NCBI RefSeq assembly: GCF_900129655.1
Contig: NZ_FQWK01000002.1
Location: forward strand, 372,001 to 436,000
DNA length: 64,000 bases
Direction of reading: 5' to 3'
From: Bacteroides clarus YIT 12056
GTDB taxonomy: Bacteria > Bacteroidota > Bacteroidia > Bacteroidales > Bacteroidaceae
Positions 35,233 to 44,557 of the stretch are shown here, in pieces. Position numbers and translations under genes: made by a program. The notes beneath the pieces were generated by a model. The model did no database searches. It saw nothing but the letters and a program-made list of their open reading frames with translations, and had not been told where the DNA came from. The stretch's first letter is position 1. Every line of letters starts with the position of its first letter.

Positions 35233-36453
35233 TCAGCCTATGACAGGCTTCCCTTCCTGCAATCTCTTCAAACGTAACAATGCCTCTATATAATAGTAAT
35301 CCGCATAAATGATGGAAGCATCTATTTCCGAATTGGCCGGCCGGTGTCCTGTGGAATGGAGCAAGAATGCCGGACTTGCTTCACCGCACTGATAGTTATC
35401 CGTACTCAGGCTCGTTAGCATTTTTATCGCCGCATCTCTATACCGTTCTCCCTTATCACCGGGCAAGTAGGTGGAAAGTTCCAGCAATGCGGAAGCCACT
35501 ACACAGGCGGCAGAAGCGTCACGGGGAGCATCGGGTATGGCGGGGTCATTGAAATCCCAGTAGGGAACATAGTCTTCGGGCAGATTCTTCAAATACACAT
35601 CGGTCACCTTCTGCACAAAATCCAGATAACGGCAGTCTTTGGTTTCACGATACACTACCGTATATCCATAGACAGCCCAAGCCTGGCCGCGCGCCCACAT
35701 GCTGTTATCGGCATATCCCTGATGGGTAACTCCCTTGATGAAATCGCCGGTCAGCGTATCGTAAACGGCTACATGATAAGAAGTATAATCAGGCCGGAAA
35801 TGATACTTCATCGTTTTATCGGCATGAGAAATGGCAATATCCGCCAGATAAGGATTTCCGCCATTCTTTGCCGCCCAAAACAGCATTTCCAGATTTATCA
35901 TATTATCCATGATTGTGTTGTGTCCGCCAAACAGCTCTACATTGCGGGGCCATGACAGCATTGTGCCTACCTGCGGTTTGAACAGTGTGGCCAATGTATC
36001 CGCCGTATCCAAAATCACTTGCTTGTAAACCGGATTTTGCGTCAGGCGATAGCCGTTGCCGTAACTGCAAAAAATAAGGAAACCCAAGTCATGGTCGAAT
36101 GCGGGGGTTCTGGAAAGGAACTCCAATGAAGAGGTAAATTTCTCCGCTTCCTCTTTTATCCGCTTGTCACCGCTATATTCGTAATCATACCACAGCACAC
36201 CGGGCCAAAAACCGGCGCACCACTCTTCTTTCGTTGCCTTACGGCAGTTCCAATCGTTTTGACCGTTCAGTATATTGCGGGGCATCATAGTGTAATCCAC
36301 CACACCATTCGTGTCATGCAACCGACTTAATGTACGCTCCACCTGACGATTACAATAATCCAGTGCCTCGCCAACATGAAACTTATTTTCCGTAGTAGTA
36401 CAGGCAGATAACAGGCAGACGCCCAGAGCTGCCAACAGAGTTTTTGTCTTCAT
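35233..36453 (-). CDS. Glycoside hydrolase family 88, unsaturated glucuronyl hydrolase
   Basis: 406 residues from the ATG at 36453. Lipoprotein signal with Cys17 (LLSACTTTE). GH88 (alpha/alpha)6 barrel: DHDLGFLIFCSYGNGYR holds the first catalytic Asp, and FGGHNTIMDNMINLEMLFWAA the second. ARGQAWAVYGYTVVYRETKD is also family-typical. It removes the 4,5-unsaturated uronic acid left at the non-reducing end after a polysaccharide lyase has cut, which fits the PL38-like lyase of the same region. It follows GH43 by 16 bp and is the last gene of the operon. Confidence 0.9.
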   Translation of the reverse strand: MKTKTLLAALGVCLLSACTTTENKFHVGEALDYCNRQVERTLSRLHDTNGVVDYTMMPRNILNGQNDWNCRKATKEEWCAGFWPGVLWYDYEYSGDKRIKEEAEKFTSSLEFLSRTPAFDHDLGFLIFCSYGNGYRLTQNPVYKQVILDTADTLATLFKPQVGTMLSWPRNVELFGGHNTIMDNMINLEMLFWAAKNGGNPYLADIAISHADKTMKYHFRPDYTSYHVAVYDTLTGDFIKGVTHQGYADNSMWARGQAWAVYGYTVVYRETKDCRYLDFVQKVTDVYLKNLPEDYVPYWDFNDPAIPDAPRDASAACVVASALLELSTYLPGDKGERYRDAAIKMLTSLSTDNYQCGEASPAFLLHSTGHRPANSEIDASIIYADYYYIEALLRLKRLQEGKPVIG

Positions 36454-36469
36454 ATCCGATTTTATTCTT

Positions 36470-38119
36470 TTATTTCTCAACATGGAACCAGTCGGCATCC
36501 ACCCAACCGCGTTCTTTACCGTAAGGAGCCGTACTGAACAGTCCGACCTTAGCCCCTATCCATTTTCCCTGACGGGCAGTAAAAGGACTCCCGGCAACTG
36601 TATACAGCTTGCCGTCCAAACTATAAGAGAAGCGGCAGACACCGCCTTTCTCCACTTTTACCCTCAGGTAGATTTCCCTTTCATAATTGGGATACAGGCC
36701 GGCTTCATAAATTCGGCTTGCCGGAATTTCCGCCAGACGGACAATCGTTTCCGGCGCATTCTGCTCGGCATCTTTACAAACGGCTTGTTTCAATACAAAC
36801 AGTTCACCTACCTTTTCCACACCGATATAGCTGTAATCCCAGCCCATTACGATAAGTCCCGATTGCTGTCCGTCCATTTTGGCGGATACTTTCAGTTTGG
36901 CGGTAGCCGTGAATCTTTCCGCCGGAAACTTCTGCAACAACAGATTAGGCACTTCCCAGAAATTCACGAAATTCTCCGAAAGCACATGCCCGTAGATACG
37001 GACAAAGCCTAAATCCGAGGTAAAGCCGAAAGTATCCTGATAATTAGCGTGCCACTCCCATTGCAATCCCAGTCGGCGGGTATTAAACTCGTCGCTTTCC
37101 GCAGGAGTTTCCACGGGATAAGTCCCGCCTACATCCGGTTTCCTGTAAACGGTAACCGGTTCACCGCAACCGTCACCGTCTTTATCCGCACCGATTACCG
37201 GCCAGTCATTCACCCAAGCCATCGGGTTCAGGTGAATCACACGTCCGTACATCGCTTTATCTTGAAAATGAACAAACCACGATTCCCCTTTACCGGTATC
37301 TACCCACGCTCCCTGGTGGGGGCCGTTAATATTCGTCTTGCCCTGCGCCATCACGATTTTCGACTCGTACGGCCCGTATATGTTACGCGAGCGCAACACC
37401 AACTGCCAACCCGTAGCCACACCGCCTGCAGGAGCGAAAATATAATAATAACCGTTGCGTTTATAGAGCTTCGGTCCTTCTACCGTATGGTTCACTCCGT
37501 CGTTCCCGTCATAAACGAGTACCGGATTACCGATAACCTGTGTACCTTCCGCATTCATCCCGCATACCACCACAATACTGTTCATCTTCGAGCGACTGCC
37601 GGCCCAGGCATGTACCAGATAAATCTGTCCGTCCTCATCCCACAGCGGCGCAGGGTCTATCATTCCTTTACCGGCTTTCACAAGTACGGGTTTCTCCCAT
37701 TCGCCGGCAGGGTCTTTTGTCTTTACCATGAAGATGCCGAAATCCGGGTCGCCCCAATAGATGTAAAATTCCCCTTTATGGTAACGTATGGACGGAGCCC
37801 ACACTCCCTTACCGTGGCGGGTGGAATTATAAAACTCTTTCGGCTCCAGCTCCTTCAAGGCATAATTGATAATACGCCAATTCACCAAATCCTTAGAATG
37901 GAGAATAGGCAGCCCCGGCGTACATCCGAAGCTGGAAGCGGTCATATAAAAATCATCACCGGCCGCACAAACATCAGGGTCGGAGTAATCGGCATGCAAT
38001 ACCGGATTTCTATAAGTACCGTTACCCTGATCCGACACCCATACCTCGGATACGTATTGCGCTTCCGCCTGCAAACAGACGGTACATAACATGCCAATAA
38101 TCAGCGTTAATCTTTTCAT
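36470..38119 (-). CDS. Glycoside hydrolase family 43 (arabinofuranosidase/xylosidase)
   Basis: 549 residues from the ATG at 38119, with signal peptide (MKRLTLIIGMLCTVCLQAEAQ). Five-bladed propeller with the three acidic catalytic residues: base Asp in DYSDPDVCA, middle Asp in MIDPAPLWDED, acid Glu in HTVEGPKLYK. A C-terminal beta-sandwich (about 345-549) resembles the domain found in subfamily 12 and related groups. The activity is probably alpha-L-arabinofuranosidase or beta-xylosidase; the subfamily is not certain. Confidence 0.88.
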   Translation of the reverse strand: MKRLTLIIGMLCTVCLQAEAQYVSEVWVSDQGNGTYRNPVLHADYSDPDVCAAGDDFYMTASSFGCTPGLPILHSKDLVNWRIINYALKELEPKEFYNSTRHGKGVWAPSIRYHKGEFYIYWGDPDFGIFMVKTKDPAGEWEKPVLVKAGKGMIDPAPLWDEDGQIYLVHAWAGSRSKMNSIVVVCGMNAEGTQVIGNPVLVYDGNDGVNHTVEGPKLYKRNGYYYIFAPAGGVATGWQLVLRSRNIYGPYESKIVMAQGKTNINGPHQGAWVDTGKGESWFVHFQDKAMYGRVIHLNPMAWVNDWPVIGADKDGDGCGEPVTVYRKPDVGGTYPVETPAESDEFNTRRLGLQWEWHANYQDTFGFTSDLGFVRIYGHVLSENFVNFWEVPNLLLQKFPAERFTATAKLKVSAKMDGQQSGLIVMGWDYSYIGVEKVGELFVLKQAVCKDAEQNAPETIVRLAEIPASRIYEAGLYPNYEREIYLRVKVEKGGVCRFSYSLDGKLYTVAGSPFTARQGKWIGAKVGLFSTAPYGKERGWVDADWFHVEK

Positions 38120-38247
38120 CTTACAATTAATAAACATCCCGGAAACAATACTTCAATCACCTTATCGTATTTATACCCTATTTTACTTAAAACATTCATT
38201 TACCAATACGAACAAACCATACCGATTACTCAACACAAAGTGAAGTT

Positions 38248-40194
38248 TTATAATACTTCCCCCTTATATTTCTTGTATTTCTTGGCTTCATCCTTACTTA
38301 CGGGCACAAAACGGACGGCAGCTCCGCCACTTGGTTTTAAATCGAACTTCATCACTTTAGAAGCATCCGTCAGCAGATACGAGCACTTCACCTGCGTACG
38401 GGTCTTGACTTCTTTCCCGCCATCCGTATAGATATACGCAAGGTAAGTCTTGCCCTTATCGAGGAAAGAGAGCGATACATTCTCTTTTGAACCGTCGTTA
38501 TTCGTCATAGCCGCCAAGAACCATTCCTGCCCCTTTCGACGGGCCATTGTGATATTCTTACCCGGTGTTCCGTCCAATACTTTCGTATCATCAAAGACCG
38601 TTTGCAAGTTTTCAAACCACTCTACTTCCGGTTCGCCATGATAGAAAGAGGGTTTATCATACCAGAAGATTGTTTGCAACGGACTGTAAAACACCAATGA
38701 TGCCGCCAACTGATGCGCGTGTGTTGTTTTCAAACGCTTGTCGAAATAACAGATTGTATAATCCGCCGCACCGTTTATCATACGGGTAAAAGGCAACGTT
38801 ACATTGTGTGTAGCATCCGGAAACTCCTCATTTCCGCAAATACCTTCCTGAGTAAGAAGATTGGGATACGTGCGACTGAAGCCGGACGGGCGGTACTCAT
38901 CGTGTATATTCATCATCAGATGATTTTCGGCAGCCAGACGAACCAGGTCGTGCAACCACGTAGCCCAGCGGTGGCTGGCATACTGTACAAAACCGGACTT
39001 CACGCCTACAATACCCCATTCCCGAAGTATCGGAAAGAGTTCACGCGCCTGCTTCATCAAGGCATGCTGGTTGACGTACACCCAAACACCAACCCCTTTT
39101 TCCTTTCCGTAAGCCACCACACGCGGCATATCCAATTTATCTACCACTTTGGTAGCGTCTCCGTCGTGCGAAGTACACGGCAAATACCACAGCCAGTCGA
39201 AAAGCATGTAAGGAATGTTATGTTCGGCGCAGAAGTCAATCGTTGCGACAGCCCCTTCGGTGCTGATGGTTGTTTCGCGCATGATAGTACCCGGTCTCAC
39301 CCACTCGGCGGCATCCGCTATTTCACAGGGCGGGTTCAGATTTTGGATAATATCGTTATGTTCCAACAAATCTCCCGGTTTCTCAGCGGTCATTATCACT
39401 TTCCACGGAGTAGCGTAGTAAGTCACTACATCTACCGGGCTATACATCACGGAAGTCAGCGTATTCTTTTTCACTGCCGAAGCCTGATATTTGGTAAGGC
39501 ACCAATCGTCCGCATCGGCATCCAGCAATGCGGTCCACAGGCCGCCGGGCAATTCCAACGTCAGGGCACGTTCTACGGGACGCTTCAGCTCATTGATATC
39601 CAGATATTCAAAGAAAGCCTGCGCCCATTGTTCCGACCATGCTTTCGTACCGGCAGGCAAGGTATATTCCGTCAAATCACCCACTACTTTGTGAAATGTA
39701 GCACGGGGGTGTTCGGGAAAGAAATAACGGAAGGCAACCCCTTCGTCATAAGCGCGCACTTCTATATCAAGACGATACAAAGAACCGTCTTTCTTGGAAA
39801 GATGGAGTGTCGCCGCGTTATAATGGTCGCGCACTTCGCTACGTTCACCGTAAAGAGGTTTCCAGATATTATCCGCTGTCGGTGTATAAGTTACAGAGTC
39901 TACTTCAAGGTTGTCCATCCAACAGGCGGGCTGTATAAGCTTGCGCTGTCCCAATGCCATTTCCCAGATGCGGTTATCCAGTTCCAACCCGGCACACGAT
40001 TCTTCTATAACGGATTGTCCCTTGAAAGAGACCTGATAAAACAAACCGTTGACGGCGGGAGCAGTCTGCTTTTGATAGAAACTTATTTCCTGTATACCGC
40101 CCGGAGAGGTTAGTCTCAATTCCCGGGCATTACCCGCAAACATAAAAGCGGCATATACGAATGTACCTAATAGAAATCCTATTATTTTATTCAT
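38248..40194 (-). CDS. Glycoside hydrolase family 97
   Basis: 648 residues with signal peptide (MNKIIGFLLGTFVYAAFMFAGNA). It has an N-terminal beta-super-sandwich (about 25-280), a (beta/alpha)8 catalytic domain (FDWLWYLPC, GIVGVKSGFVQYA, MNIHDEYRPSGFSRTYPN, NVTLPFTRMINGAADYT) and a small C-terminal sandwich. The GVKSGF segment has no Asp where retaining galactosidase-type members carry their nucleophile, so it looks more like the inverting alpha-glucosidase branch. The HDEYRP variant differs from the HEAVRP of SusB. Activity probably alpha-glucosidase, not proven. Confidence 0.88.
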   Translation of the reverse strand: MNKIIGFLLGTFVYAAFMFAGNARELRLTSPGGIQEISFYQKQTAPAVNGLFYQVSFKGQSVIEESCAGLELDNRIWEMALGQRKLIQPACWMDNLEVDSVTYTPTADNIWKPLYGERSEVRDHYNAATLHLSKKDGSLYRLDIEVRAYDEGVAFRYFFPEHPRATFHKVVGDLTEYTLPAGTKAWSEQWAQAFFEYLDINELKRPVERALTLELPGGLWTALLDADADDWCLTKYQASAVKKNTLTSVMYSPVDVVTYYATPWKVIMTAEKPGDLLEHNDIIQNLNPPCEIADAAEWVRPGTIMRETTISTEGAVATIDFCAEHNIPYMLFDWLWYLPCTSHDGDATKVVDKLDMPRVVAYGKEKGVGVWVYVNQHALMKQARELFPILREWGIVGVKSGFVQYASHRWATWLHDLVRLAAENHLMMNIHDEYRPSGFSRTYPNLLTQEGICGNEEFPDATHNVTLPFTRMINGAADYTICYFDKRLKTTHAHQLAASLVFYSPLQTIFWYDKPSFYHGEPEVEWFENLQTVFDDTKVLDGTPGKNITMARRKGQEWFLAAMTNNDGSKENVSLSFLDKGKTYLAYIYTDGGKEVKTRTQVKCSYLLTDASKVMKFDLKPSGGAAVRFVPVSKDEAKKYKKYKGEVL

Positions 40195-40386
40195 TACTGC
40201 AAGTGTATCTTTAAGTAAGTGTTGAACTTTATTTGTATCAAGAGTCTCTGAATGACAGATAGTATAAGCTACTTATACGTATTTACTTAATATTTCATAT
40301 TATCGCTATATCATGAGCATCCGTTTACTTTCCAATTACAATACGAACAAGAAGCACACGACACTTAACGCACATTCAATAAAAGC

Positions 40387-42045
40387 TCATTTTTCAATAA
40401 AGAACGTACGTTCTACGGGCTCTGCCGTCTGTACGTTTCCAATAATACCGTATTGCCAAGCTACTACCGTCACCCTCAGCGGATACTTGCTGCGGGGCGG
40501 TATCTTAGTAAATATCAACTTATCTCCCTTGATTGTCGCAGGCCCTTCTTTTATGTAATAATATACAGGCAGCCCGCAATCGGATGTCGCATCGAGCGTA
40601 ACGGATTCCGTTCCGGCTTTCACATTCTCGATGCCGGGAAAAAGAATACATTGTCTCCGTCCCTCGGTAAGAGGATAAGGAATATTAAAACTGAGCTCCT
40701 GTACGCATTCCTTATATTGCCGGTCTCCCCCGGCGCTTGCTACCAGCGTAATGCTCGAAGTTCGCTTTTTATTGGTTGTCCCCATACGGTAGAAGTCAAG
40801 GACGAAAGTCGTATCATTGACCCGCTTCACCGGACCGCAAATACGCTCAATCCGAGGCACGGCAATCGAATGTTTGTCTGCCAAAGAAGCGCGCAGACTA
40901 TCGGTATATACCGCTTTCAGATGAAACGTTACGCCGTCAGCTTCGGGTAAAAAACGAGCGGAAAGCGTGACATGTGATTGCGGATTATATGGAACAAGCC
41001 ATTCTTCCTGCATAAAACTGACATATTGCGGAAGTAAGTCATGTTCCTGACGATAAAAATCTTCGGTCAGTTCCGCCATCTCACGGTCAAAGTACCAGAA
41101 AGCATCGTGGCGATCGCCTGTATATTGCCGGTAAGGAGCAGGCTTTGCGCGGCGGGGTTGTTTCGTGAGGCGTGCTGTACGCACTTCTCCCTGCGGTTCT
41201 TGTGTACCCGTACGCCAACATTCGACAAGCCAGCCTTCACGGGGATTCAATTTCTTCAAGACAGCCGGTTTATTCCCATCCACATCCGCGGGAATCCTAT
41301 GTTCTACCGCTTTCTTCAAGAAAAGACCGATATAATCGGCTGTACGGTCGGCCACATCAAAATGTCCTCGTCCGGCATCACAAAGAAAAGATATACAACT
41401 TTCGGGATACATCATACGAAAAGCCAAAGCCGGATTAACGCGCGCTTCCCACCATTCATACTCTCCTTCAACCATTAAACCGGGAATGCCGTCGATGTTG
41501 CGCGTACGTCCCCACTCCAGATTGGCACCGCCGTAGCCTGTCAGGTTAGTACGCGGAGCATCGCCGTGGTAAGAAATAATCGCTAACGTACGTTCCGGAT
41601 TCCATGCCGCAAAGTTCCAGGGGAAGGTTGCCATTGCCGAATGTCCTAAAGGAACAACAGGCGCGGCTTTCAATTCATCGTAACCGCTCGTTTCCGCCAG
41701 ATCGTCCAGCGCAGCCAGCAACGCGTCATTACATCCCGTACTCACATCCCAAGGAAAATCAAGTATAGGCGTAATCCACACCAAGGCGACGCCCGCTTCC
41801 TGCATCCGCTTGCGGAATAGCGGGTTTTCGAACAGGGTTTCTTCACACATATTATGCTGCCCTACCACCACGGCTTTCACTTGCCCGCAATCGTCGGGTA
41901 TCCACAGAAAGGCCTGCGGATGCGCTTCGGTTTCCTGCGAAATCATCGAAGGAATCTGTACCGACCACTGCCATTCGGCAGCTACACCTGTCATTCTTCC
42001 CCCAAAAAGAATGGAAAGGAAAATCCAAAGAGAAAGATGTTTCAT
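40387..42045 (-). CDS. Secreted alpha/beta-hydrolase of unassigned family
   Basis: 552 residues with signal peptide (MKHLSLWIFLSILFGGRMTGVAA). The first 300 residues form an alpha/beta-hydrolase: nucleophile Ser in PLGHSAMATFPW (about 155), an acidic residue in VEGEYEWWEARVNP, and catalytic His in DAGRGHFDVAD. The C-terminal 250 residues are beta-rich with Ig-like strands (about 470-550). Its place among glycosidases suggests an esterase removing acetyl, methyl or feruloyl groups from the glycan. It does not match a carbohydrate esterase family I recognise with confidence. Confidence 0.7.
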   Translation of the reverse strand: MKHLSLWIFLSILFGGRMTGVAAEWQWSVQIPSMISQETEAHPQAFLWIPDDCGQVKAVVVGQHNMCEETLFENPLFRKRMQEAGVALVWITPILDFPWDVSTGCNDALLAALDDLAETSGYDELKAAPVVPLGHSAMATFPWNFAAWNPERTLAIISYHGDAPRTNLTGYGGANLEWGRTRNIDGIPGLMVEGEYEWWEARVNPALAFRMMYPESCISFLCDAGRGHFDVADRTADYIGLFLKKAVEHRIPADVDGNKPAVLKKLNPREGWLVECWRTGTQEPQGEVRTARLTKQPRRAKPAPYRQYTGDRHDAFWYFDREMAELTEDFYRQEHDLLPQYVSFMQEEWLVPYNPQSHVTLSARFLPEADGVTFHLKAVYTDSLRASLADKHSIAVPRIERICGPVKRVNDTTFVLDFYRMGTTNKKRTSSITLVASAGGDRQYKECVQELSFNIPYPLTEGRRQCILFPGIENVKAGTESVTLDATSDCGLPVYYYIKEGPATIKGDKLIFTKIPPRSKYPLRVTVVAWQYGIIGNVQTAEPVERTFFIEK

Positions 42046-42056
42046 ACCATAACCTG

Positions 42057-43979
42057 TTACTTATCCTTTAAATCCCAATATACCACATATCTCTGATGAT
42101 GCATATCGTACAGCGGTCGAAGTACATCACCTTGTTCCGTAGTGAATTTCAATTCCTTTCCAACCCGTTGCAACACACGTGCCGGATGCTTACGGTCTAT
42201 CGCCATCGTTGTTTTCAAACCTGCCGGAATATGGTAATCATAAGTATAATAATCATTATAAAGCTCCGGATTGGAGAAAGGCGCCGGAGCCTGCATTCCT
42301 TCCGTACCGCGTTCTCCTGCCAATACCAGCGGCCCATAGAGCAACGCGCCCTTTTGAGGATTGTCCGGAGTAGTTTCCAAATGCACCCGCATCGGATAAG
42401 CAGCCTCGATGCGATCACCGTTTTGCCACAGACGGTTCAAAGCAATATAAGAACCGGGCTTCCGCTTTACTTGTACCTTCTTCCCGTTAACACGCACCGT
42501 CACCTTTTCACTCCATGACGGATAACGTAAATAGACGGTGGTCCGCACCGGACGGTCAGCCTCAACTGTCAGTACGGTTGCTTCCCCTGCGGGGAAAGCC
42601 GTTTCCTGTTTCAAAGTTATCCCTTTTTCTTTCCACCGGACAACGGAAGGGATAAACAGATTTATATAAATGCCCGCTGCACTGCGGTAGTAAATGCCCT
42701 CCCCATACTTGGCATGGTTCTCGAACCCGCTTCCTACACAGCACCAAAAAGAGTTTTCCTTTGTGCTATATACTTTATGCGCCCCCGACAGCAAAGGCAG
42801 AAAGTAACAAACCATGCCGGTCTGCGGATCTTGCTGTCCCAAAATATGGTTATACAAGGCTCTTTCGTAATAATCGGCTATGCGCGCATCCGGCTGCCAG
42901 CAGAACAAGTGTCGGCTCAGCTTCAACATATTATAGGTGCAACAAGTCTCACCCGTATAGCCATTCAGGAAGTGCGAGAAACGTTTTGTATCGAAATAAT
43001 GCTCTTTCTGACTGCTGCATCCGGGAGCAAACGTGTGATGGTCTATCATGGTGTGCCAGAAGAAGTCACTCAATGCTTTACTGTCTTTATCTCCTGTCAG
43101 CTCATAATTACGGGCTTCTGCCAGTACCTTCGGTATAAACGTGTTCGTATGTTTCGTGCCCAAATCATCATTTTGCTCTTTCAAAGGGTCTATCACATCA
43201 TTATGATAGAAAAAGTGCGCCAACCAACGGTAACGTTCGTCACCGGTAACGGCATACAAATTATAGAATGATTCATTGATACCGCCAAACTCGTTGCGTA
43301 TCATCCTCCGACGCGTTTCTTCGCTCAACGGCTTTAGTTTATCGTATGCCCAATCACCCATTTTCGTCACAACAGCCAATGCCTGCGCATTATCCGCATA
43401 GAGATATTGGTCTATCAGGCCGGAAAACAGTTTGTGCAATGTGTACCACGGCGCCCAGACAGACTGTCCCTTAATATTGCGGTTTATCAGCTCCTCGGGA
43501 AACGCGCTCAGATAACCATTGCCCAACGCATCCTGCACTTTACCCAGCTCCGTCACAATGCTATCGCCTTTCAGTTTAAAGATTTCGCTACCCGTAGCGG
43601 CATACATCAGTCCGTATGCCGAGAGCAAATGTCCTGTGGTATGTCCGCGTAATTCACAATCCAAAGACTCCCAACCGCCATACTTTTTCACAGTCACATA
43701 TCCGCCCTCACGGCCTGCCCATATACCGGCATTCGTTCGGAAGCTATGTATCAAACGATTCACATCTATCGAAGTCATCCACACCGAATCACGCAACATA
43801 TTATCACGAAAACGACTTGGCAGCAAACGAACATCCTGCAGATCAAAACTCTCTACCTTGACCGGAGCCACCGTATTCAATTTCATCTTACCCGCAAATT
43901 GTCCGGGATAAACGGATTGCGCAGACAGTGTACCCGCCACCCACACGCATAAAGCGAAAATAATGGTCTTATACTTCAT
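42057..43979 (-). CDS. Glycoside hydrolase family 127 (DUF1680), beta-L-arabinofuranosidase-like
   Basis: 640 residues from the ATG at 43979, where the signal peptide MKYKTIIFALCVWVAGTLSAQ starts; 54 upstream codons in frame look non-coding. SLDCELRGHTTGHLLSAYG (about 110-130), the Cys pair GETCCTYNMLKLSRHLF and SFWCCVGSGFENHAKYGEG match the Zn-Cys active site of GH127, where a Cys is the nucleophile. The C-terminal part is beta-sandwich. It would remove beta-L-arabinofuranosyl residues. First gene of the downstream glycosidase block, 11 bp ahead of the hydrolase. Confidence 0.88.
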   Translation of the reverse strand: MKYKTIIFALCVWVAGTLSAQSVYPGQFAGKMKLNTVAPVKVESFDLQDVRLLPSRFRDNMLRDSVWMTSIDVNRLIHSFRTNAGIWAGREGGYVTVKKYGGWESLDCELRGHTTGHLLSAYGLMYAATGSEIFKLKGDSIVTELGKVQDALGNGYLSAFPEELINRNIKGQSVWAPWYTLHKLFSGLIDQYLYADNAQALAVVTKMGDWAYDKLKPLSEETRRRMIRNEFGGINESFYNLYAVTGDERYRWLAHFFYHNDVIDPLKEQNDDLGTKHTNTFIPKVLAEARNYELTGDKDSKALSDFFWHTMIDHHTFAPGCSSQKEHYFDTKRFSHFLNGYTGETCCTYNMLKLSRHLFCWQPDARIADYYERALYNHILGQQDPQTGMVCYFLPLLSGAHKVYSTKENSFWCCVGSGFENHAKYGEGIYYRSAAGIYINLFIPSVVRWKEKGITLKQETAFPAGEATVLTVEADRPVRTTVYLRYPSWSEKVTVRVNGKKVQVKRKPGSYIALNRLWQNGDRIEAAYPMRVHLETTPDNPQKGALLYGPLVLAGERGTEGMQAPAPFSNPELYNDYYTYDYHIPAGLKTTMAIDRKHPARVLQRVGKELKFTTEQGDVLRPLYDMHHQRYVVYWDLKDK

Positions 43980-44077
43980 ATATATATCCTTGGTATTTTT
44001 AATAAAGATACGAATGAAAGTGTGGAAATACCTAAAGTTATTCATAAGTTTATGGTAAAAAGCGGCATAAGAATTTA

Positions 44078-44132
44078 AAGTATAACTAAAACATTTGGGA
44101 TAGAATAGAAAAGTTTGAAGTATAATTAAAAC
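44078..44132. repeat. Direct repeats upstream of the GH127 gene
   Basis: AAGTATAACTAAAAC (44078-44092) and AAGTATAATTAAAAC (44118-44132), 14 of 15 identical, 40 bp apart. They lie 99-153 bp upstream of the GH127 start and also just before the ATPase remnant. A weak minus-strand -7 (TATCTTTA, 44003-44010) lies between them and the gene. They may be regulator sites. Confidence 0.4.
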
Positions 44133-44141
44133 TTTCAGCAT

Positions 44142-44475
44142 ATGAAGTTTCCCAAAAATATCATAGGAAAAGAAAAATATATGGAAAGATTACATCTTTC
44201 ATGCGAAAAAACATCGTCAAGAAACAGTGAACGAATATATGAAAAGTATATATTCCACCATTGTATTCCGTGACGTCATCAGCCGCTATAACCTGAGAAA
44301 TACGTTTTTTCTTGAGAAACTGATACAATGTCTGTCGGAAAATACAGGAAGCCTCTTCCCCGCCAAAAACATCTGTGATTATTTAAAATCACAGTATTCC
44401 ACCATATCCGTCAATCAAATACAAAGTATCTTACTAACATACCCCAAAAAAAAGCGGCTACCAATTATATGGTAG
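44142..44475 (+). pseudogene. Remnant of an AAA/DUF4143 ATPase gene
   Basis: Two pieces in different frames. From 44142 the frame reads MKFPKNIIGKEKYMERL, the usual start of AAA_14/DUF4143 ATPases just before the P-loop, then runs into a stop. From 44227 another frame reads KSIYSTIVFRDVISRYN, then FLEKLIQCLSENTGSLFPAKNICDYLKSQ, which is the C-terminal DUF4143 part. The P-loop and the central 200-odd residues are missing, so the gene was lost by deletion. The second piece (82 codons) could still be translated but would have no ATPase activity. Confidence 0.6.
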
Positions 44476-44481
44476 CCGCTT
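44452..44481 (-). terminator. Terminator of the upstream PUL block
   Basis: A perfect 12-bp stem, AAGCGGCTACCA (44452-44463) and TGGTAGCCGCTT (44470-44481). On the minus strand it is followed by seven T residues. It lies 77 bp past the fimbrillin-like stop at 44558 and overlaps the end of the ATPase remnant. It separates the SusCD block from the GH127-GH88 block. Confidence 0.88.
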
Positions 44482-44557
44482 GAAGTTCAATGAGTGACAA
44501 TGGAATATAAGCCATTGTCTTAAGACTCTTGAATGTACATTAATACAAGAATGTGTA

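Noticed and set aside
38713..40113. 466-codon plus-strand frame opposite GH97
   Set aside because: Shadow; the minus-strand GH97 has conserved catalytic motifs over its whole length.
42057..44141. 54-codon extension at the start of the GH127 gene
   Set aside because: The extension crosses the direct repeats and promoter-like DNA; a clean signal peptide begins at 43979.
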